NCBI RefSeq assembly: GCF_000429185.2
Contig: NZ_AUBJ02000001.1
Span: 4,216,001-4,280,000, forward strand
Origin: Actinoalloteichus caeruleus DSM 43889
Lineage (GTDB): Bacteria; Actinomycetota; Actinomycetes; Mycobacteriales; Pseudonocardiaceae
Direction of reading: 5' to 3'
Length of the DNA stretch: 64,000 bases
In this document: positions 27,727 through 35,743 of the stretch, piece after piece
How positions within the stretch are numbered: position 1 is the first letter of the stretch
Layout of the letters: the number at the start of each line of letters is the position of its first letter
Position numbers and translations under genes: made by a program
Notes under the pieces: generated by a model
What the model saw: only the letters and a program-made list of their open reading frames with translations
What the model was told of the DNA's origin: nothing
Databases searched by the model: none

Positions 27727-28116
27727 CTACCCGCTCGCTGGGTCGGCCTCGTCGTCGAACCGGGCCCGAGCCCGGCGGACGGCCGGCAGGTTCGTCGAGC
27801 TCCAGCCCAGGAGGGCGTCGATCAGGTCCTGGAGTGTCTTCCCGAGCGGCGCGATGTGGTACTCGACCGCCACGGGACGGGTGGCCGTGACGATCCGTTC
27901 GACCATGCCGTTGCGTTCCAGCCGGCGCAGGGTGGTGGTCAGCGACTTCTGTGTGACCAGGGGGATGGCTCGGCGGAGCTCGTTGAAGCGGCGCGGGCGC
28001 TCGCACAGCGTGTCCAGCACCAGCAGCGACCACTTGTCGAGCACCTGGTCCAGCAGTTCGCGGTGTTCGGTGGTGACCTTCGGGTGCTCCGGGGCGGAGG
28101 GGGTGGTTTCCTGCAC
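27727..28116 (-). CDS. HxlR-family winged-helix regulator
   Basis: A 129-aa protein from GTG 28116. The HxlR core is clear: LLDQVLDKWSLLVLDTLCERPRRFNELRRAIPLVTQKSLTTTLRRLERNGMV, then the wing and EYHIAPLGKTL. The conserved N-terminal Cys of redox-sensing HxlR/HypR proteins is missing, so a different signal is expected. It is divergent from the RidA-family gene at 28211 and probably controls it. Confidence 0.88.
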   Translation of the reverse strand: MQETTPSAPEHPKVTTEHRELLDQVLDKWSLLVLDTLCERPRRFNELRRAIPLVTQKSLTTTLRRLERNGMVERIVTATRPVAVEYHIAPLGKTLQDLIDALLGWSSTNLPAVRRARARFDDEADPASG

Positions 28117-28145
28117 GACACCTAGTCTCGTTGAAGTGCCCTTCG

Positions 28146-28171
28146 GATACCAGGTACACATTCGATACCAG
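28146..28171. promoter_or_regulatory. Direct repeats GATACCAG between hxlR-like and ridA-like genes
   Basis: GATACCAG occurs at 28146-28153 and 28164-28171, spaced 18 bp, in the 94-bp divergent intergenic region. It is a candidate HxlR operator. Confidence 0.45.
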
Positions 28172-28210
28172 CTGGTTCCTGCTCGTGTTCCTCGATCGAA
28201 AGGGCGAACC

Positions 28211-28621
28211 ATGGCCGTGCGGCTGTTGACACCCGAGGGAATGTTCCAGCCGGTCCCGTACCACCACGTCTCGGTGGGCACGGGATCCCGGCAGATCCAC
28301 GTGGCGGGTCAGATCGCCCGTGACGCCGAGGGCAACCCCCTCGCCACCGGCGACCTGGCCGGGCAGGTCGCCCATGCCCTGCGCAACACCGCGCGGGGCC
28401 TCGCCGGCGCCGGCGCGACCTTCGCCGACGTCGTGCGGCTGCGCTTCTACGCCGTCGCCTGGGCGCCGGACAAGATGGATGCCTTCGTGGCCGGGATCCA
28501 GCAGGTCGCGGACGAGATCGGGCTTCCGAGCCCGCTGCCCCCGGCCTCGCTGATCGGCGTCGACTACCTCTTCGAACCGGACGTCCTCGTCGAGGTCGAG
28601 GCCGACGCCGTGCTCGACTGA
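28211..28621 (+). CDS. RidA (YjgF/YER057c/UK114) family protein
   Basis: A 136-aa trimeric enamine/imine deaminase-fold protein. Landmarks are IHVAGQIARDAEGN, QVAHALRNTARGLAGAGATFADVVRLRFYAV and LIGVDYLFEPDVLVEVEADAVL. The usual substrate-binding Arg of the RidA C-terminal signature is not at its normal place, so it belongs to a Rid subfamily and need not have deaminase activity. ATG 28211 was chosen because upstream in-frame sequence is noncoding. Confidence 0.87.
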   Translation: MAVRLLTPEGMFQPVPYHHVSVGTGSRQIHVAGQIARDAEGNPLATGDLAGQVAHALRNTARGLAGAGATFADVVRLRFYAVAWAPDKMDAFVAGIQQVADEIGLPSPLPPASLIGVDYLFEPDVLVEVEADAVLD

Positions 28622-28634
28622 CGCCGTCCGGAGG

Positions 28635-28674
28635 GCCGGGTCCCGCGTTCCCCCGAACGAACGCTGGACCCGGC
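28635..28674 (+). terminator. Hairpin after the RidA-family gene
   Basis: GCCGGGTCC (28635-28643) pairs with GGACCCGGC (28666-28674), a 9-bp perfect stem with a 22-nt loop, starting 13 nt after the stop codon. There is no strong U-tract. Confidence 0.55.
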
Positions 28675-29114
28675 TCGGTGGCGGTCGGCTGAGGTCCGGT
28701 TGGCCGGATCCCGCCCGGGCGGGAGGCCACGCGGTGGCAGGTCCGGCCGGAGGTCATCGCCGGGGACGGCCAGGGTCCGAGCCGATTTCGGCCAGTGCCC
28801 GAGCGGTGGACGTCCCCGCTCCGCCAACTCTGCCCACGCGGCGCCCATCGCTGGAAGGGAGCGAGCTGGGCGGAGGCCACGGACAGGGCACGACGGGGGC
28901 AGGACGGCGCCAGGAGCCCAGCGTGTCCAGACCGATCAGGTGGCAGCTGCCGGTCGTGCGGCAGGTCAGCGGTGTGGGGCGAGCGCGCCCTGGCGGTGGC
29001 ACCGGGCCCGGCAGCTCCGCGCGTTCCACGCCGAGAAGATCCTCCAAGAGCTTCCTCCCGGCCGGTGTCGCCGGCCCCCGAGTGACGGCAGGGGCGGGCC
29101 CTGCGCCAGTCCGA
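28675..29114. other. Gene-free stretch of about 440 bp
   Basis: No gene or notable structure is seen on either strand. Confidence 0.4.
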
Positions 29115-29699
29115 TCAGGACCGGACCGCGTCGCTGCCCGCCGCCAGCTCCCGCAACGACGTGTCCAGCGCGCGTAGGAGCTCACCCACCCGGCCCCCGC
29201 CTCCCGGGGCCGCCGGGTAGCGGGTCAGGACGTCCACCACGAGGGGGCCGGCCAGTCCCCGGGCCCGGACGAGGTGGTCGGCGGCGACCCCTGGGTCGCC
29301 ACCGGCGTCGAGCTCGAACGCCCGCGCCGCGTGGGCTGCCGAACCGAGGATGTGCTTGACCTGGGTCGCCTTCGCCAGGGGGTGCAGGAACGCCGCGCTG
29401 GCCGAGGCGACCGCGGCACGCGCTGCCTCCCCCGCCGACGGTTGCCCGGCGTCGCGGGCCTCCTGGTACGCGCGGAGCGCCGCCCAGGCGCCGTCCCGGA
29501 TCACCTTCGTCCGCCTGGCCCCGCCGGCGAACTCCCGTGCGGCGTCGATCGCGGCACGCGGACGCGGGTCGTCGGGACGGTGCCGTTCGAATATCGCCAA
29601 CGCCGGAAGGGCGCAGGCCACCGCGAAACCCGCGACCGCGCGCAGGTCCGCCGTGCTCAGGTCGACCGTCAGGCTCTCGTCGGTACCGCCGTCATCCAC
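29115..29699 (-). CDS. Putative immunity-type protein (all-helical)
   Basis: A 194-aa protein. It matches the actinobacterial putative immunity family by LRAVAGFAVACALPALAIFER, RPDDPRPRAAIDAAREFA and a C-terminal half with FLHPLAKATQVKHILGSAAHAARAFEL. Start GTG 29699 is supported by a leaderless promoter (TACGGT then seven bases). The open frame continues upstream without a stop into an unrelated remnant. Members of this family are annotated as immunity proteins mostly by context; the partner toxin is not seen here. Confidence 0.75.
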   Translation of the reverse strand: MDDGGTDESLTVDLSTADLRAVAGFAVACALPALAIFERHRPDDPRPRAAIDAAREFAGGARRTKVIRDGAWAALRAYQEARDAGQPSAGEAARAAVASASAAFLHPLAKATQVKHILGSAAHAARAFELDAGGDPGVAADHLVRARGLAGPLVVDVLTRYPAAPGGGGRVGELLRALDTSLRELAAGSDAVRS

Positions 29700-29879
29700 T
29701 CCTGCGACCGTATCGTTGGAGTACCGGTTGAGCCTTGGCGACGGGAGTGCCAGCACGGCGTGGGCGGAGTGTCGAACAGGGAGGCACCGCAGGGGCGGGT
29801 GGATCGTCGTTCGGGCGCGTGCCCGCTGGCGGTTCACCCCGCCGCCGATCCGGCCCCCAGCGGAGCGTGCGGCCGGCGC

Positions 29880-30244
29880 CACCGCCGTCCACCACGGCCG
29901 ATCCGCGTGCGGCACATCCCGGTAGAGCAGGTGCGGATCGGGGATCGAGTACGTGGGCAGCCACCGCTGGAGCCAGCGCGGATCGACGGGGACGCCGGTC
30001 TGGCGCTCGAGCTGCGCGAGGCAGGTCGGGCGGGCGAGGTCGAGGTCCACGTCAGGGCCGAGCGCCCACTCCGGGCGGATCTCGTGCTGGTGTGGATCAG
30101 GCGCACGAGGGTAGCGGTGATCGAACCAAGCGGTGATCCTGCCGTTCAGCGCCTGCGTGACGAGCCCGACGCCGTTCATGTTCCAGTACACGCTGAAGAA
30201 GGCGCCTCCGCTCGCCGAACATCGACGGGCGATTTCCGGGAACC
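29880..30244 (-). pseudogene. 5'-truncated DUF6461-like remnant
   Basis: The minus-strand frame reads EIARRCSASGGAFFSVYWNMN, GVGLVTQALNGRITAWFDHRYP and LAQLERQTGVPVDPRWLQRW. This resembles the C-terminal part of DUF6461 proteins (pattern FRNVNA..F..A.DG....FDP..P, then LAERLTGV). The N-terminal half is absent: the MerR gene begins immediately upstream. The frame stays open into the immunity-like gene. No good start codon exists apart from a GTG within the YWNMN motif. I read it as a relic. Confidence 0.4.
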
Positions 30245-30943
30245 TCAGCTCGTCCTCTCGACCAGGGAGAGGTAGGCGTCGAGTTGGGCTGCCCCGGCGA
30301 GGAGGTGGCGGCTCCGGGCGGTCAGCCGGCCCTGCCAGGAGTCGAGGAAGTCGGCCAACGCGTCCGGGTCGCCCGCCTCACGCAGGGATTCGAGGAACCG
30401 GGCGACCTGGTGCAGCAGGTAGCCGCCCCGGCGCAGCTGCCGTGCGATCTCGGCGTCGCGCACGGCGTCCGGCCCGTACTCCCGGTGCCCCGTGGCCCGG
30501 TCGCGGGTGGGACGCAGGATGCCGGCCGTCTCCCAGGTGCGCAGCGTCGCCGGGTGCAGGTCGAGCCGGCGCGCGAGTTCCCCCACGGTCAGCGCACGCC
30601 CCCGGATCGGGGTCGGGGCACCGGTGGACAGGGCCTCGAGGGCGGCGGCGACCTCGAGGCGGGTGTCGCGTTCGGTGAACAGCGCGACGTGTGCCGCGTC
30701 GAGGAGCCGGTAGGCGGAGTCGCTGTCGCCGCGATGGGTGGCCCGCATGATCTCCACCGCGGCCTGGTGGCCGTGCCCGCCGCGCAACGCGAGGAACGCC
30801 CGGAGGGCCTGCGCGTGCAGCCGGGTGTAGCGGCGGTAGCCGCTCCCGCTGCGTTCGGCCGGCGGGAGGACACCGGCGTCCTCGTAGTTGCGGATCGCCT
30901 GGGTGGACAGCCCGTGCTCCCGAGCGAGGTCGACAGGACGCAC
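30245..30943 (-). CDS. MerR-family regulator with two HTH domains
   Basis: A 232-aa protein. The first MerR HTH is at residues 1-70 (RPVDLAREHGLSTQAIRNYEDAGVLPPAERSGSGYRRY). A second is at about 115-185 (LTVGELARRLDLHPATLRTWETAGILRPTRDRATGHREY). The double-domain form is a known actinobacterial MerR subgroup. GTG 30943 has GAGGAGG upstream. No cysteine metal site is apparent, so a drug or other small ligand is more likely than a metal. Confidence 0.87.
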   Translation of the reverse strand: MRPVDLAREHGLSTQAIRNYEDAGVLPPAERSGSGYRRYTRLHAQALRAFLALRGGHGHQAAVEIMRATHRGDSDSAYRLLDAAHVALFTERDTRLEVAAALEALSTGAPTPIRGRALTVGELARRLDLHPATLRTWETAGILRPTRDRATGHREYGPDAVRDAEIARQLRRGGYLLHQVARFLESLREAGDPDALADFLDSWQGRLTARSRHLLAGAAQLDAYLSLVERTS

Positions 30944-31190
30944 AAGGTCCTCCTCGTGAGACTTCGACTTCCGCGAACGGGGTAGTTCCTCGCCCGGATA
31001 TCAATGGAATTCCCAAGGTTACCGTCGGGGGCTGCCCGCACCGCGAGGAGCGAACGTGTCCACCGCCCCCACCCGGTGCTCTCGGTCAACATCAGCCACG
31101 GCGTGGGTTCCGTACCGGGTATAGGGAACTCGTCGAACGGATCCACGCGCACAACGTGGACCGGGGCGGCGGGCCGAGCGGGCAGCCAGC

Positions 31191-31388
31191 TCAGACGCCG
31201 TCCCGATTCAGGGAGCCGACGAAGGCGGCGAACACCTCGCGGTCAAAGAGCAGCGTCCCGCCAGCACGGTTCTTCGTGTCCCGCACAGCCACCACGGTCG
31301 ACGTGGAACCCACCTCGACACAGTCGTCGGAACCGTTGCTGCTCCGACTCGACTTCCGCCAGTTGGTCAGGGTCATGTCAGCGTTCAT
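31191..31388 (-). CDS. DUF397 protein (left copy b)
   Basis: A 65-aa DUF397 domain protein with the signature WRKSSRSSNGSDDCVEV and AVRDTKNRAGGTL. DUF397 proteins are usually paired with DUF5753/XRE regulators as small regulatory partners. It is about 85% identical to the protein at 62533-62730 and lies in the opposite orientation; both belong to a duplicated block. No intact regulator is adjacent here. Confidence 0.85.
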   Translation of the reverse strand: MNADMTLTNWRKSSRSSNGSDDCVEVGSTSTVVAVRDTKNRAGGTLLFDREVFAAFVGSLNRDGV

Positions 31389-31637
31389 GTGCCACGTCCT
31401 CGGAGAGGGGAACCATGTCGGCCGGGAGGTGTGGTGCGACCCGCGTGGGCTCCCGGTTCGGCAAGTAGGGACAGGTACCCAGCTTGCCTGTCCGTCGGAG
31501 GGTTGGCTATCAGTCGACTCGGTACGCCGCCGCCCCTGTATGGCCTAGCACGGTGACCAAGCTCCTCCGTAGCCGTCTCGGGTAAGGCTCGCGTTGAGAG
31601 CCCGGCGGGGCGCCCGCCGGCCCGGTGGGTGGTTGGC
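31191..31637. repeat. 447-bp inverted repeat arm, partner at 62284-62730
   Basis: The DUF397 gene and about 250 bp of its upstream region match 62284-62730 in reverse, without length change (left plus right coordinate is constant at 93921). The upstream part is a conserved noncoding element running from CCGGCCAACCACCCACCGGG to the DUF397 start. Confidence 0.8.
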
Positions 31638-31836
31638 CGGGTGGGGCCAGGAAGGACCCGCACCTGCGGTCGAACGCTGGTGCCGCCCCTGTCCGGCGAC
31701 AAGCGGCGCCGAGTGCGCCGAGTGAGGTCATCCTCTAGTGAGTCGAAGGTCCCGCTTCGCTCGCGGCGTCGCTGGGCCGGGAGTGGCCGCTGAAGGTCCG
31801 GACGTACCGGTCACGCGCGGAGACCGTGGGCGAGTG

Positions 31837-32376
31837 TCACGCGGGAGTGGGAAGTGCCGCGCAGACCTCGTCGATGCTCCTGATCTGCCGGCGGCCGACG
31901 AAGCGCCGGAGCACCAGCAGCCCTGCCTGGTGCGCCTCCTCACCGGCATGGGAGTAGCAGGCGTCGTGGACGACCACCGGGGTGTGCCCCAGCTCCCAGG
32001 CGTCGGCGGCGGTCTTCATCACACAGCTCTCGGTGGCGATACCGGCAATGGTGAAGCGCGTCCAGCCCCGCGCGGATGCGAGCGCCGTGAACTCCTCGGT
32101 GAAGGTCGAGTAGTAGGTCTTGTCGATGACGTGGTGTCGGGCGGCGTAGGGGACCAGTTCCGGAACGATATCGGTTTCGGGACTGCCTTGAAGTCGGGTC
32201 CAGCCGATGAGGCGCTCGTACTGGCTGCCCGGAACGTTGCGGAAACGCGTGAACACAATGGGCCGACGTGCGGCGTCCCACCGCCGCACTAGGCGTACTA
32301 CGCGGTCGATCACCGGCTCGGACTTCGGACTGATGAACCCGTTCTGCATGTCGATGACAAGAAGTACGTCAGTCAT
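31837..32376 (-). CDS. Isochorismatase-like cysteine hydrolase
   Basis: A 179-aa protein with the catalytic triad of the family: Asp in LLVIDMQNGF, Lys in VIDKTYYSTF and nucleophile Cys in GIATESCVMKTAADAWELG. Members hydrolyse amides or vinyl ethers such as nicotinamide, N-carbamoyl compounds or isochorismate; the substrate cannot be assigned. It is bracketed on both sides by copies of the DUF397-linked noncoding repeat, so it looks like an inserted cassette. Confidence 0.9.
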   Translation of the reverse strand: MTDVLLVIDMQNGFISPKSEPVIDRVVRLVRRWDAARRPIVFTRFRNVPGSQYERLIGWTRLQGSPETDIVPELVPYAARHHVIDKTYYSTFTEEFTALASARGWTRFTIAGIATESCVMKTAADAWELGHTPVVVHDACYSHAGEEAHQAGLLVLRRFVGRRQIRSIDEVCAALPTPA

Positions 32377-32399
32377 GGCAGCTCCTCCCCGAGGGGCGG

Positions 32400-32655
32400 C
32401 TATGAATCGACGTGGTACGCCGGCGCCCCTGTTTGGCCTAGCACGGTGACCAAGCTCGTCCGTGGCCGTCTCGGGTAAGGCTCGCGTTGACGGCTGGGCG
32501 GGGTGCCCGCCGGCCCGGTGGGTGGTTGGCCGGCGGGCCGGTGGGTGTCAGAGGCGCTCTGCTTTGATCGACATGAGGAAGCTGCTGAAGGCCTCGCGGC
32601 TGACGACGAGGGTGCCCCCGGCGCGGTTCTTGGTGTCCCGCACAGCCACCACGGC
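32400..32655. repeat. Second left copy of the DUF397-linked repeat
   Basis: This stretch repeats, in the same orientation, the noncoding element at about 31505-31637 (shared stretches GTACGCCG, GGCCTAGCACGGTGACCAAG, GGCTCGCGTTGA, CCGGTGGGTGGTTGGCC). It also continues into the 3' half of the DUF397 gene at 32548. The same DNA occurs inverted at about 62160-62410. Confidence 0.75.
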
Positions 32656-32757
32656 AGACGTGGCCCCAACTTCAACGCAGTCGTTGGCGCCGTTGCTGCT
32701 CCGACTCGACTTCCGCCAGTTGGTGATGTCCTGCAAGGAACGTTCCATCGAGCTCAT
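32548..32757 (-). CDS. DUF397 protein (left copy a)
   Basis: A 69-aa DUF397 protein (WRKSSRSSNGANDCVEVG, VRDTKNRAGGTLVVSREAFSSFL). The C-terminal half and the downstream DNA match the gene at 62070, while the N-terminal half matches the b-type copies better. It may therefore be a recombinant between paralogues. It lies 3 nt behind the stop of a truncated DUF5753 gene, the usual gene order. Confidence 0.85.
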   Translation of the reverse strand: MSSMERSLQDITNWRKSSRSSNGANDCVEVGATSAVVAVRDTKNRAGGTLVVSREAFSSFLMSIKAERL

Positions 32758-32760
32758 CTC

Positions 32761-33014
32761 CTAGATCTCTTCGTAGCTTGCCTGAAGTAGGGCACGGCTT
32801 TCGTCCTCGGCCAACGATTGGGCGACGACCCGCTCGAACGCTGCCGCGAACTTCTCCAAGTAGGGCGGCCCGTCGTACCACTGGCCACTGACGAACGTCT
32901 CGGTGTAGGCAAAAGTGGTCACAGGTTCCCCCACGTCCAGCAGCATGAAGGACGTGCCAAGCGGGGTGTAAGCACCTGCTGCTCGCGATAGGATCTGGAG
33001 CCGCACGCGTTCGG
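32761..33014 (-). pseudogene. C-terminal fragment of a DUF5753 XRE regulator
   Basis: About 80 residues remain: VRLQILSRAAGAYTPLGTSF, MLLDVGEPVTTFAYTETFVSG and FERVVAQSLAEDESRALLQA, the end of the DUF5753 effector domain. The HTH and most of DUF5753 are missing. The break is at 33014/33015, exactly where the 786-bp inverted repeat begins. Confidence 0.75.
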
Positions 33015-33273
33015 CCCCCAGGCCCTGCGGGCCTGGGGGTTCCGGGGCCAGGTCGTCCTGGCCGCCCTGGGCACCGCCGCGATGCGTTCGGAGGTCAGCA
33101 CGGCCGGCCGCCTGTACTACCTGCTGCCCCGTGACCCCAGTCCTGGTCCCACCGGTGTTCCCGAGCTGGCACGGGGGCCGCTGCGGTGTCGGCACACCGC
33201 CGAGGCCCAGGCCGGTGAGGGGTTCCTCCTCACGTCCCAGTTGCTGCCCGACCCCGTGCTCAGCGGGACGTGA
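33015..33273 (+). pseudogene. 5'-truncated copy of the 109-aa unknown gene
   Basis: It encodes residues of the protein at 58996-59325 from PQALRAWGFRGQVVLAALG to the end (LLPDPVLSGT). The first 25 codons are missing at the repeat boundary. An internal GTG or ATG could still start a shorter peptide, but no ribosome site supports one. Confidence 0.7.
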
Positions 33274-33800
33274 CCATCGTGAACGACACGTCTGATCCCG
33301 GCCGTCTGCTGGCCTCGTCGGGAGCCAGGCCCACCAGCACGGTTCACGCCCACCCAACCGCAGCGGACAAGGACGCGGCCGCCCGTGATGGGATCACCGG
33401 GGCGTGGATCACCCGGTGCGCGGTGCGGTCCCCGATCGTGGGCCGCCTCTACGGTCACGTCGACCTCGACACCGGCCACGGACCCCTCGTCGCCCCCGGC
33501 CTGCGCTACCTGGTGGGTACCTTCGACCACCGACGAACCGTGCTCTGCGGCGCCGTGGTGCGGCACTACGCCGAGTTCGACGACCTCACCACTCACACGA
33601 TCGCCGAGATGCGGGACCTGGCCCGGCGGTGGCGGGTGCGGGACTTCGTTCCTCCGCCGACCACGCTGAAACGCCGCCGCCGACGCGTCCCGGCGTGGGC
33701 GCGGGTGCGGTTGTGGTCCTGGGAACCCGAGGTCGAGCTGGACGTCAGCTATGTGGGTCGGGTCAGCTTCAAGCACGCCGACTGGGCCCGCATCGGCCCA
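33015..33800. repeat. 786-bp inverted repeat, left arm
   Basis: Matches 58469-59254 in reverse complement with no gaps (coordinate sum 92269) and only a handful of mismatches by eye, so about 99% identical. The left arm is a truncated copy. Both ends cut through genes, so the intact source is the right arm. Confidence 0.88.
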
Positions 33801-33857
33801 CATCCGTCCAGCGTCCTCGGCCCGGACACCGCCTCCGCCGTCCCATCCAGCCAGTGA
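33270..33857 (+). CDS. Partial copy of the 226-aa unknown protein
   Basis: The 195-aa frame from GTG 33270 is nearly identical to residues 1-177 of the protein at 58319-58999 (SPIVGRLYGHVDLDTGHG, GLRYLVGTFDHRRTVLCGAV, LKRRRRRVP). It then changes abruptly after HADWARIGP to an unrelated 18-aa tail. The family is unknown. The loss of its upstream partner and its native C-terminus suggests a non-functional duplicate. Confidence 0.6.
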   Translation: MTIVNDTSDPGRLLASSGARPTSTVHAHPTAADKDAAARDGITGAWITRCAVRSPIVGRLYGHVDLDTGHGPLVAPGLRYLVGTFDHRRTVLCGAVVRHYAEFDDLTTHTIAEMRDLARRWRVRDFVPPPTTLKRRRRRVPAWARVRLWSWEPEVELDVSYVGRVSFKHADWARIGPHPSSVLGPDTASAVPSSQ

Positions 33858-33920
33858 CGGGCTGTCCCGCCCCAGCGCCCGTGGCTCGACATGATCAGCT
33901 TGAGGCCCGCTCGTGGAACG

Positions 33921-35045
33921 TCACGAGGACACCATCCACTTGCATGGCACCCAGAGGGGTTGCTTGCTCATGGTGAGCGACAAGGTGGCGGTGAACCGTG
34001 TGAGCGCTGGCCGGCCCGAGCTCACCCAGGCTCGAACGAGGGAACGCAGTTCCTCCGGAACCCGCGACTCACCCGTGAACGTGATGCTGCCGTCGTCCTG
34101 TACCCAGGCGGTCCCACGGGGTGTGCGCAGTGCGCAGGCACCTGCGGCGGTGTTGACGGAGTCGTCGGCCATGTACGCGCGGGTGATCCTCGGATCGTGA
34201 GCCGCGAGGAAGACCCACAGGTCGTGGTAGTCGGCGTTCCCCCGGGCGGGGCTGGCATCAGCAATCCGGGTGGCCGGGGCGGACGGGAGGTAGTCGGCTG
34301 GGTCGTGGCTGACCAAGTCGACCGGTCGCAGGGGGCCGGCAGCCGGCATGAAGTCTGCCCACAGGAGTACCTTGGCGCTCACCACGTCGCCGCCGCTGCG
34401 GACCGCCAGGACTGGGTGCACGCCGCCGTGCGCGACCGGTGCGAGGATCAGGCCACCAGGTACGAGCTGGTCCAGCCAGTGCGGAGAGACCCCAGCCACC
34501 CCGCAGGTGACGACGACACGGTCGAACGGCGGCTCGGATGGTGCGCCGAGGTAGCCGTCACCGTGAACGACTCTGACCCGGTGCTCGAGATCGAGTCGGC
34601 GGATCGACTCGGCAGCACTCTGGGCTGTCGCCTCCCCTGCCTCGACAGTGACCACGGGACCACCCGTTATGGCGCTGATCAACGCGGCGTTGTAGCCGGT
34701 GCCTGCCCCAATCTCCAGCACGCGCATGCCCGGACGGAGGTCGAGAGCGTCGAGCATCCGAGCCATCAGGGTCGGTGCCGAGGACGACGACGGCGGGTCA
34801 CCATCCTGCCCGGTACTGGTCAACAGCGACCTGTGCGAGTAGATGAGGTCAAGAACCTCGTCGCTGGGGAGTTCGTGCTGGGACACGCGGATTCGCGTCG
34901 GTCCATGGCGGAACTCGCGGACGCAGCGATGCCTCGCCACGGTGGAGAACGCGTGCTCGACGTCGGCTGATCGGATGGCACCGGCGTTACGCAGCGAAGC
35001 GGCGAACTCGACAAGCCTGGTCTGGAGTGTCTTGGGCACGGACAC
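33921..35045 (-). CDS. PIMT-type O-methyltransferase of a lasso peptide cluster
   Basis: A 374-aa protein. Residues 85-230 form a protein-L-isoaspartate methyltransferase domain with APTLMARMLDAL and SAM motif I VLEIGAGTGYNAALI (residues 109-123). A C-terminal extension of about 140 aa, absent from the housekeeping enzyme (about 210 aa), is typical of RiPP-associated PIMTs. GTG 35045 follows GAGAGGACACC and lies 9 nt after the leader-peptidase stop. Known lasso-linked PIMTs methylate an Asp side chain that then closes to an aspartimide (cellulonodin-2 and lihuanodin type). The same chemistry is inferred here. Confidence 0.85.
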   Translation of the reverse strand: MSVPKTLQTRLVEFAASLRNAGAIRSADVEHAFSTVARHRCVREFRHGPTRIRVSQHELPSDEVLDLIYSHRSLLTSTGQDGDPPSSSSAPTLMARMLDALDLRPGMRVLEIGAGTGYNAALISAITGGPVVTVEAGEATAQSAAESIRRLDLEHRVRVVHGDGYLGAPSEPPFDRVVVTCGVAGVSPHWLDQLVPGGLILAPVAHGGVHPVLAVRSGGDVVSAKVLLWADFMPAAGPLRPVDLVSHDPADYLPSAPATRIADASPARGNADYHDLWVFLAAHDPRITRAYMADDSVNTAAGACALRTPRGTAWVQDDGSITFTGESRVPEELRSLVRAWVSSGRPALTRFTATLSLTMSKQPLWVPCKWMVSS

Positions 35046-35054
35046 GGTGTCCTC

Positions 35055-35474
35055 TCAGACGGTGATCGACGGCGTGTAGATCCTGCGTGGGTCCACCGGC
35101 TCACACAGGGGCTCGCCGTTCACTTCGACCCATGCGTGAGCTTGTGGTGGTGGGGAGCGGAACCCGACTCGCCAGGTGACCCGCAGGCCACGTAGTCGGC
35201 ACGCCAGGAGGACGGCCAGGGAGCGGTGCAGACAGTGGTGCCCACCGGCGCAACGTGGGCTGACCGTCGTAACGATCTCAAAGGCCCGTTGGGCATGGGA
35301 GAGATCTGCTTCGCGCGTGCTGCGGCGGAGCACGCCGAGAACACGACGGATGCGGTGTGGGCGGGCCTGCGTGGCTGTCAGCAGCAGGGCGGCTGCCACG
35401 ACAGCCACCCGCCCGCACCAGCGTTCACCCACCGATAGTCGGTGCGGTGGGTACAACGCGACTGGGGCACTCAC
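35055..35474 (-). CDS. Lasso peptide B2 protein (leader peptidase)
   Basis: A 139-aa transglutaminase-like cysteine protease. Catalytic Cys81 lies in GGHHCLHRSLAVLLACRLRG, His113 in QAHAWVEVNGEP and the probable Asp is residue 128. In this family it removes the leader, cutting after the residue that follows the conserved Thr. It starts at GTG 35474, overlapping the B1 stop by GTGA, so the two subunits are made together. Confidence 0.92.
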   Translation of the reverse strand: MSAPVALYPPHRLSVGERWCGRVAVVAAALLLTATQARPHRIRRVLGVLRRSTREADLSHAQRAFEIVTTVSPRCAGGHHCLHRSLAVLLACRLRGLRVTWRVGFRSPPPQAHAWVEVNGEPLCEPVDPRRIYTPSITV

Positions 35475-35743
35475 AGATTAACCACCAGACGACGTGCGAG
35501 AAGCGTGTCAAGAAGCCGAGTGACGTCATGCTGAACTACTGCGGCCGTAGTGGCATAACGTGTGCAGAGCGCGGTCACAGCCGACTCGTGCCCATCCCTC
35601 AGGAGCGCTGACAGGGCTATCGCTCCAGTCTCGTTCAAGTGGTAAACCACACCGCGTCGTTCATCCAACAATGTCAGCCCGTCGCCGACGGGCGTGCTCG
35701 TGACGCGTCGAGCCAAACGCACCTTAGTTTTAGATGTGCTCAT
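35471..35743 (-). CDS. Lasso peptide B1 protein (PqqD-like RRE)
   Basis: A 90-aa RiPP recognition element of the PqqD fold (LARRVTSTPVGDGLTLLDER, GVVYHLNETGAIALSALL). It binds the YxxPxL motif of the precursor leader and presents it to the peptidase. ATG 35743 has AGGAGG upstream and lies 14 nt inside the end of the cyclase gene. Confidence 0.92.
   Translation of the reverse strand: MSTSKTKVRLARRVTSTPVGDGLTLLDERRGVVYHLNETGAIALSALLRDGHESAVTALCTRYATTAAVVQHDVTRLLDTLLARRLVVNL

Noticed and set aside
27727-28116. HxlR protein as a redox (formaldehyde or quinone) sensor
   Set aside because: The conserved N-terminal cysteine used by redox-sensing HxlR-family members is missing, so this function cannot be claimed.
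33921-35045. Methyltransferase as the housekeeping protein-repair PIMT
   Set aside because: It is 374 aa with a C-terminal extension and is tightly packed behind the lasso leader peptidase, so a RiPP-tailoring role is better supported.
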